This document shows positions 25,446 through 35,000 of a stretch of DNA of 46,223 nt, piece by piece. A program made the translations under genes and the position numbers. Positions within the stretch are counted from its first letter, which is position 1; every line of letters starts with the position of its first letter. Source of the DNA: a virus; the IMG/VR virus record IMGVR_UViG_3300017613_000353, positions 1 through 46,223 of that record; one strand, 5' to 3'. Under the pieces are notes generated by a model. That model was not told the DNA's origin, ran no database searches, and saw nothing but the letters and a program-made list of their open reading frames with translations.

Positions 25446-26011
25446 TAGTTAAGCCGGGAGATATATTCTTCTGTCAGTCTTCCTCATTACTGGGGAAGAC
25501 TATTCAATTTCTGAGCCGGGGCAAATACAACCATACGGGAATATTTGTTTTCCAGAATTCGCTAAGATGGGGACGATCTATCGAAGCGCTGTGGAACGGA
25601 GTAGTAAGCCATTCTATTTGGGACTACTACTCCGGTCGGTCAGTAAAGATTGAAATCTGGAGACCATTAAACATCTCAGACCGGGACAGGGTCAAGATCG
25701 CATTCGAGGCTTACAAGGATATCGGTGTAGGATACGGATGGTTTGACCTTACAGCCCAGTTTATGGATGCCCTAATTCCTTTCAATCCGTACATCTTCCG
25801 GCGGCTTGGGAAGTATGGGAAGGAAAGCGTGTGTTCTAATTTTGTGGCAAAGTGGTATCGTTCTGTTGGTCTGTCTTTTGGCCTTGAGCTTAATCAGGTA
25901 CAGCCAGATGATCTCCAGCGATTCTGTGCGGCAACTGAGGGACGGTACTATGAGAAGGTGAGAAAACTTAGCTATTTAATTGATGGAGACTCTGATGCCA
26001 ACGCTTGTTAA
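25442..26011 (+). CDS. permuted NlpC/P60-like (YiiX/YaeF-type) hydrolase
   Basis: The 189-residue protein has the permuted papain-like order: KPGDIFFCQS near the start, a catalytic His in YNHTGIFV (His31), and the catalytic Cys within SVCSNFV (Cys131), preceded by a segment with YGWFDL. Members of this fold cleave peptidoglycan peptides or act on lipids. No signal peptide is present. ATG overlaps the stop of the exported protein; its own end overlaps the giant gene by 17 bases. A peptidase or amidase role is inferred. Confidence 0.7.
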   Translation: MIVKPGDIFFCQSSSLLGKTIQFLSRGKYNHTGIFVFQNSLRWGRSIEALWNGVVSHSIWDYYSGRSVKIEIWRPLNISDRDRVKIAFEAYKDIGVGYGWFDLTAQFMDALIPFNPYIFRRLGKYGKESVCSNFVAKWYRSVGLSFGLELNQVQPDDLQRFCAATEGRYYEKVRKLSYLIDGDSDANAC

Positions 26012-29000
26012 ATGTATAGGTGTTTTAACTGGTAAGGAAAAAGCTGAATGCCTTACCAACGCCAAGAAATTTATGGGGGAAGGTTTCTCTGCTGAAGAAG
26101 AGGTCACGGGAGAAACAAAGGTAAAACTGGGCAAATTTCTTGATCAAGAAATCAAGGGTTTTCAGGAAAGTTCAGAGAAGCTATCTCCTAAAAAGGACAC
26201 TCCGAAAGACAAGATAATTGCCAAGCTCATTGGAAAGCCGAAGCTTCAAATAGAGGGTACCCCTGACCAGCCCTATACGAGAAAGACCGTTCAGCAAGCG
26301 TTTCCGGGGTCGAATGTTACACAACGATCAGATGGGTCAATGGTTGTCAGGCTGCCGAATGGAACAACCATCAACGTCTGGGAAGGAAACATACAGGTAA
26401 CGGACTCTGAGGGTAATAAGAGGGCTGTCCGTGGGGCATGGATCGATCGATATCGGACGATGTGGCTAACCTCTACAGCCGGAACTGATACTGTATTCCA
26501 TGAATCATTCCATGCAGCTTGGGCAATGGCTTTAGATAGAGCCGATAAGGCTGCGCTGATCAAGAAGTATGGCACAGAGGAAGTGGCTGCTAAGGCTTAT
26601 GCCAAATGGAAGGTGAAGAGGCTGGCTCGAAATCCTATCTTCCAAAAAATATTTGACTTCTTTTCCACCATTCGCAAGGCTATGTATCCGGGGTCTCCCG
26701 GTGCGGTCTTTGACCGGATCCATTCCGGGGAAGTCTTCAAGAGACACTCTGCCCTATTATCTGATATCGGCCCTGCTGCTTATGCTCTGGAGCATGATGA
26801 CAAGAAGTGGGAATACGATTACGATAATGTCGAGTTCGGTACCGTTAACAACCGGATAGCGAATGAACTGAATTGGATGGAATTAATGATAGGCAGTTCC
26901 AAACGAGCTATCAGTTTACCGGGGAAAGCGGTAGCAAAGGCAAGCGAAAGAGAAAGCCTGAAAAAGAAGGGTGTTAAGTTCAGGGGCGATCGAAGGATTG
27001 TTAGATCCATCACCGCACATGATCTGGGCAAGGATGTCGATGAGGCCTTACAGTCTGGTCGACTTGCTGAATTGATGGACGAGAAAATCTCTCCAATACA
27101 ATTGGCCGACAAACGTGAACTCAAGGGTAATGAACGGGCACGGTTTATTCGGGAACTGAAAAACCTTCGCAACGATACTGATTATCTTTCCACAAATTCC
27201 AAGACCGGGACTTCATCTAATTTCATCTTAGCGACTTGTCAACCTACCAGCCCATGCAAGCATTGCTACGCAGCCAGAGCCATGTTCAGATGGAGTGCTA
27301 TTCAAAAGGCATGGAAGGATACCATTCGGATATTGACTAACCCAACGGGTTGGGCTGAGAGGGTTTCTGAGGAAGTGAACATCAAGTCAAAGATCGAGAT
27401 GCCTATGGTCAGGATGCTGGGATCTGGAGACCTTACTTTTAAAGAGCAGGTCACAGCGTTCAACCACTTGGCTACCCTGATCGACCGGCCGATCCATGTC
27501 TTCAGTCGGCACCATGACAATCTTGAGAAGCTGAAGTCTCAGCCTAAATCTCCATTCGTTAAGATGGGTTCGATCGATGCACAGCTATACGAGACCTACG
27601 GTCACAAGTTCTTGACAGAGAACTTGAAGAAGCGTGGCATCATCAATGCTTTCCTACATACCGATGCATCTGAATACAAAGCAATGGACAAGCTGTACAA
27701 AGATAAATCGCTGGGGTTAGTGTTATCTGCATCTCATAAAATTCATAAACAATTAGCGAATCATAATTTTGGTCTATCTCAAGGTTCCTGTCCGTGTGAT
27801 GCGGATGAGCGCAGCCTTTACGGATCATGCATAGAATGTGCTTTTTCTGAGTCTGGCTGCTTCATGGCTGTCGCTGATTTGGGCTACGATATCGATGGAA
27901 AAATCTGGAAAGCAAGTGATATGAAAGCTCCAAAGCTTTACTACTTTACGGAGTTTATTGATCGTAAACCCGTGGATCTTATGAGTAAAGCTGAGTATGA
28001 AAAAGCAAAGGGGATGAAGTCTTTACGCAAGGATAAGAAGAGAAGAATGTTCGACTACGAGGGAGCTACCCTTGGCAAGGCTCGTGGATACTTTACTACT
28101 TTCGATCAATTAGTGTACAAGTCTATCAAAAATATGCAGTTGCGAGTTGACACTTATCTGAAAGGTTTCAAGGCTGCTGCATGGAAAAGGTATAAGAAGG
28201 ATCACCCGAATGCTGTTAGAAAGTCTGTTTCCAGAAAGATTAGTGCTATTGCCAAAAAGGATTACAAAAAATGGTTGAAGGGTGGGAAGAAAACTCCCTT
28301 TCCGGGTGAGAAAAAATCTATCAAGCTTTCATCTGTTATCCCTGACGAGTTGGAATCGACTGACCTTGTATACTCAGACGAGATAATTAATGATGATACC
28401 GTTACCATTGATACGGTTGAGAAGGCTGAACTGTATATTGAAAAGCTTAGAGCGATCGGTGCGAAAGCCAAGACTGGTAACTTCATGCTGAAAGGTGGGC
28501 CTATCCAAGATCCTGTCTATGTAAAGGACTGGAAGATATTAAGCAAGGAAGAACAGGCACAGCAAAAGTTAAATGCAAAGATCACAGAACAAAAAATCAA
28601 GTCGGCCGAATCCTCAAGGAACCAGATCCCTGCTTCATTTAAAAGGGTTGACTGGAAGCTGGGCAGTACGAATATCGATATTGGTGGGGGCAAGTATGAC
28701 AAGGCTACCGATTATCTCAAGGGCAAGGGTGTTACGAACCTTGTCTACGACCCCTTCAATCGATCCGAAGAATTTAATTACGAAATTATCCGGCAGCTTT
28801 CCATGGGGCCGGTTGATACTGCGACTGCAGCCAATGTTTTGAATGTTATTTCAGAAAAGGCACATCGAGTCAATGTCGTGCGTCAAGCTGCCAAGGCAAT
28901 CAAGGCTGATGGTGTTGCTTACTTCCAGATCCATGAGGGAGATGCCGATGGTAATGGCAGGGTAACCAAGGTTAAGGACGGGAAAGACATGGTATGGCAG

Positions 29001-32000
29001 AATCATCAGCCTACCAAGTGGTACATCGATGAGGTCAAGGAATACTTCAAGACTGTGAAAGTCGCTAACAAAACCATCACGGCCACTAATCCTATCAAAG
29101 ATAACTCCATGGCAACATGGGAAGTCAATGGGATGCCGCAGTATTCGATTACACAGGTAAAGGAAGACCCTGTCATTCTGCCGCCTGATCTGGCCGAATT
29201 GGAAGAGCCGTTTGATCTCTACTCTGGAACTGATCTTGTAGAAGCAATAAAATATGCTCAAGCATTAGAGTTGAAGCTGAGAGCATATGACCTTGCAACT
29301 CCAAAAGATGACTTCGTTGAATACTACAGGGATGAAACTGAAGAGGAGTTCCACGGTGTCGCAGATAACTCCATTGAATTGATTAATGGAATTTATGACC
29401 ATTGGCTTGAGAGACACAGGGGTGGCGAAGGTTGGGCAAACCAGATGTTCGATATCGATGGAGAGCAGGGTATATACAATAAACCAAGTGAAGCATTTAC
29501 AAATGGCGTAGTCGGCAAGATGGATACCGGAAGCTGGTCGTTCGATGTGGAACATGAAATCCTTCAAGCAGTTGAGGCAGAACATGGGATGCCAGAGATG
29601 CCACGAACCGTAGAAGGTGTACTCAAAGAACTTGATGAAGAGTACGGGGAAGACATTGATGAGTTGAAACAGCAGCTTGAAGATGGAGAGATCGAGGACT
29701 ACAATCTCGATGAGATGCTGCACGATCGTAGGGTTGAAGATTATCAATATGCTGATAAAATGATATATGGTGGGGAAAGCGGTGCAGAGTTGGGCGAAAT
29801 ATTGGATCAACAAGGATGGGACTCTCCTATCGGAGATACCATTCTTGAAGAATTGCAACTTAGCGGATATGAGGCATGGAGAGCAAATTGGGGATCAGTA
29901 TTAAAACAGACCGAAGATCGTATAGAAGCACAGCGCAAAAAGTTGGACGAGGCTGTGACACCGGCAGAGAAGCTGTCTGCTATTACGTTTGCCCTAAATG
30001 AAGAACACGTTTATGGCACGATGTCTGAGCATATGGACATAAGTGATACAGAGCTTGATGAGCTTTCCAATATGGGCGAGAATATCAAGGACTTCTCCAT
30101 GTTACTGCGGCGTAACTACCGGCCCGGAGCAATTCAATACAGCCTTGCCAACCCTTGGGATAAAGAAGGTTGGGTTGTCCGTACTGAGGGTGTAAGCGAC
30201 AAGTCTTTCAGACAGGTTGATGAAACAATCGCTGTAACAAGGGAAAATTTTGTTTACAGGGGGATGACTGAGGCTGAATTTAAAAATACTGTGGGAAAAA
30301 ACAAGGGGGTTGAATCTCGCAAGGACTTTTCTTTCGGAAAAGAAGGAACAAGTTTTGGAGAGGATTTTCAGACTGCTGAAAGTTATGTCAATTATGGCAG
30401 GGATGATCCACGGGAAACAGGGAAGCCCACATATCTCGTAGAAGTAGAAAAGGGTGAGAATTTAAAAAGGAATCGTCAGGGATATTATGAGGCAGAAGAC
30501 GCAATCCCCTCTTCCCAAATTAGCAGGGTGTGGAAAATGGAAGCAAGCGGCAGGGATGTCGTTGCTACACCAATACAGCCTCAGTACGGTCTCGCTTCGC
30601 AAGAGGTGATCCGCAGCTTGAAGACCGCAGACTTGCTGAAACATGATCGCCTAAAGAGTGCCAAAATCCATAAGACTCCAGACAACAACCTGCGAGTCAC
30701 CTTTCCTAATGGTAGGGGTTTTACGATCTATCAGGTAAACCACATTACCAAGGACAAGGCTGCCTTTGAAGCTGGCTATGGTGAAGCAAGTATGGAAACT
30801 GGCGAAGCGATTGCTGGTGAATACTGGCACGAGAAAGAGTCTTTGAAGCTCTCTCGCTATGCCGGGGTTTATACGATCGACCATGAGTTGATGCATTTTC
30901 TTGAACGGTCAGGTATGCTGAACCGTGCTGAGATCGCCGCTATTAACCGGGAGCTTGACAAGCAAGGCAAGGATAGGACAGAGGAAGAACGAGCCAAGTG
31001 GGTAGAGCGTGAGATGGCTAAGAGGGACATGGAGAGGCTCGAACCTAAGTCCATGGCAGAACGTGTGCTGAAAAGTATTAAGGACTTTATCGATACCATG
31101 CTGAACGCTTTTGGCAAAGCTACGCCTGAGAATGTTCTGCGACAGATGGAGTCTGGGAAAATCTTCGAGCGCAAAGCTACCGACAAGCTGTCCCATGAAA
31201 TTCAATACTCTAAATTGGCAGAGGCTTGGTACTCTCAGATGGAGCAGTTTCTTGGTGGTGACAAAGGGCTGCCGGGGAAAAGTACGCCTCAAGCGATGCT
31301 GCAAGTGATTGACAAGTTCGCCACTCCCCCGGTTGAAATCACGGACGAGATCAGCAGGTTGGACAAAATCCATCAGTCTCATCCCAACGCCTTTACTAAA
31401 GCTGAGTTAAAGAAAGCCCGGAAAAAGGCTGGCAAATATAAAGGTCATTTCAAAAGAGAGGAACTTGACTGGTCTGGGCTAAGGGATGAACTGGAAGAAA
31501 AAGCAAGAGTTAAAAAATGGCGATCAACAAAAGCTGGCAATCAATGGATTGTGCAGTTAGATGGTTCAAGCGATGATCTGACTGGTGGAAAAAGGTATTA
31601 TATGTTTGATGAGGAGTTTGGGATGCAAGAAAACAAAACTCCTTCTTTTCAAACATTAGAGGCAGCCATGCATTTTGCAGCGGAAGTCTCTGCTGAACGC
31701 AAGGGTGAGAAGGATGCACCAAGGCCTGATAGTGCTTATGTTGATTTTCAACAATTGCCAACCGACAAAATAACCAAGAAAGAAATCCTTGAATATCTGT
31801 CTGACAATATAATGTTCGTTGAAGAGATCATTAAATATCCTTCTGGTCATCCGAAGGCGAAGGCTGGAGAAACATTGGATGAAGGAGAAGATAGTGAATA
31901 TGATATTATATGGCACGATACAGTAGAAGTGATGGGTAGGCCCATGACGTGGGGTGATACTGAAGCAGAGGGTGTGATCGATTGGCAAAGGGATCTACCT

Positions 32001-35000
32001 GCTCTATCTTGGTTTGCTGATTCCGATCCCGATCAGCTAATAGCAGATAATCCTTCCAAGCACTTTACAGAAAAAGATGTTGAGCAGCTAAGATTTGCTC
32101 AAAAGCTGGGCGAGAAGAGAGGTCGTGATAAGATCGAGCGTGAGTTCGGTGAGTTCGCTCAACCTTCATGGCGGACAATTCTTCAGGAAACACAGAAAAT
32201 ACTTAGCAAAGGGGCAGTCTATCATGCTTGGCTGCCGTCAGGAACATGGGAAATAAAACCATCCGGTGAGATGTTTCCAAACGGTAGACAACCCGTGGAA
32301 CTGTTCCATAATGGTACTGTAGTGGAAGAGTATGACTCAGCAGAGATAGCCAAGGTTGAATCACAGGAATTAACAGGAGAACCCTTTGTGCGACCCGTAC
32401 CAGAAGAAGTAAAAGACACGAGAGTCAAGCACAACATGACATCGAGAAGGCTCGAAGGTAAAAGCAAGGGGTATCGTGAGATGGTGTTTCGGATACCTGC
32501 TTTGACTGAAAAGTGGGAGTTAGGATTTGTTGAGCCAGTCCATTATAACGAAACCAACATTGTTGTCTTCGTTAGATTCGATGAACGACAGCTACTGGAT
32601 GGAAGCAGAGTTCTTTATATCGATGAGATTCAAAGCGATCTGCATCAGAGGGGCAGAAAGAAGGGATATAAAGGAGTGCCGATGCAGAAAGGCTTTAAGG
32701 CCACCACAATGCTTCCCGGTGGAATTGAGCTTTCCGGCATTGGAAAGACTGAGGAAAAAGCTATCGAGTCTGCGAACCTACAGTTACGAGCTGGGGGTAA
32801 AGATCCCATTGATGCCGGGAAATATACTGTCGTACCCAACATGGTACGCAATCATCAAGACCATCTTTCTGAAAGAGAATCTGTACCCAATGCCCCCCAC
32901 AAAAAAGAGTGGCCGTTACTGGCAATGAAACGCATGGTGCGGTGGGCAGCAGAGAATGGATATGACAAATTGGCATGGAGTTCGGCTAAAATCCAGAATG
33001 AACGATGGGGCTTAGATAAGCACATCGATCAATTATACTGGGAAAGAACCAAGACTACAAGCAAGGGTCGGGGAGAACATTACAGATATACTATTGTTGG
33101 TTCAAAACACGATAGGCAAATCGTAGAAAAAGATAATCTAACCGAAGATGATCTTGAAGCGCATGTCGGAAAGGAACTTACTGAAAAGATTCTTGCTGGG
33201 GTAGGCTCACAACCGGAAGGTGGCCCTGACATGGGTTCATTGGACAACCTCGATCTGAAGGTCAAAGGCTTGGGAATGATCGGCTTCTATGATCGGATGC
33301 TGCCTAAAATGATGAAGAGCTTCTTCGGCAAGAAGGCATGGGGCAAGGCAGAAATAGAAGTTGTAACACTTAACGAGAGGCCACCAGTAAATAAGAAAAA
33401 ATACAAGCGTGATACCGAAGTGACGATAGCAATTTTGGATGATGACGGGGCACCCAGAATGGTAACAATTCCGGCGTATTCAACAAGTCTCCCCGGTATT
33501 GTTGTCACTCGATTTAAGGATCCACTCATTCAGGACGGAGCAGTATCTCTTACTATTACTCATCAGCCAAGTGGGCTGGCTATAGTTCCTCATGGTTTTA
33601 ATAAGACCATTGCAGAGGCTCAAGAAATGGTCGACAGAATTGGTGAAAGGACAGATGTAGACTGGACTGTGTCTGAAGGGGAGTTAGTTGCAATGATAAC
33701 GGCAAAAACTCTCGTGGGTGAGCTGCTTAGAAATACCGTAAATGAAATTAAAATGGCAAAGACTAAAGGGAAAAAGTATGCACCGGAAGATGTCTGGGCT
33801 ATCTCTATCAACAAGACAATGCGTGACAAGGCCAAGTCAGAGGGTATGCCTCAGTATGCTACTGCTCAAGCGTCTGCTGCTGTGAGAGGGCTGACCACAA
33901 AAATTACCAACCCTATCTCTGAATCTGAATTCTTCAAACAGAAGATGCATGACTGGGTGGACAAAAACCTTGCCATCAAAGAGATCCAAGACTTTATCGG
34001 TGGGGTCAAGGAAAGACTCAATGTCTTCATGCAAGAGACTCAGCGGCCAAAGGTTACGGCATATCGAACAGAGAAGTTCTATGACGAGATGGTTACCCCT
34101 ATAATCGAGGGTGCTGCCAAGGCCAAGCTGAAGCTATCAGAGATCGAGGAGCTTGCCCATGCACTCCATGCTGAAGAAGCCAATAAAGCATTGCGTGAGG
34201 CCGCTGCTCTGGAACAGGTTAATGATATTATCGACATGCCCAAGACGGTTGGTGTTACACCGGCAATGAAAAATGGGCTGCGTGATGAACTTGAGAATGT
34301 CGATAGGATGGGGACAGGCCCAGCCGGGAATCTCAGGGTGCTGGAAAACTTCCTTGTTAAACATGGGGATCTCGTTCCCGAACTGCGAGATTACTGGACG
34401 GTCTTCAGGGATGAAGCGGCTGGTATGACCGATAAGGAAGCCAAGCAGATAATTAATAAATGGCAAGGTAATGCCAAAAAAGCCCAGATATACGACTTAG
34501 TCGGCAAGATAAGTGACATTAACGATCGGAAGTTGGGACTGCTTTTTATGAGTGGTCAGATCAACGAGGAAGAGTTCAAGGCGTATTCAGGCAAGTATAA
34601 AAATTACGTTCCTCTTTATAGAGAAGGATTCGAGGGGGAACCTATTTCCAGCGCTGGCAGAGGCCTCTCTGCTCCGGGCAAGCCTGTCAAGGCTCGTGGT
34701 GGATCTCTGCGGAAAGTTACGGACATCTTAGCCAATACAATAAAAAATTATGAGATGGCAATCATCCGTTCTGAGAAAGCCCGATCTGCTGAAATGCTGC
34801 TGGGCATGGTCAGGGAGAATCCAAAGCCGGGTTTCTGGAAAGTAACCAAAAGCAAAAAAGCTCCGTACTTCGATAGCATGGGCAACCTGCGGCACTATCC
34901 CACCATGAAGGTAGGACTAAACGAAATGAATGTAAGGGTTAATGGAGAGAACTTCGTTATCCAAGTCGATCGAAATAACAAGACCGCTTTGAGAATGATA

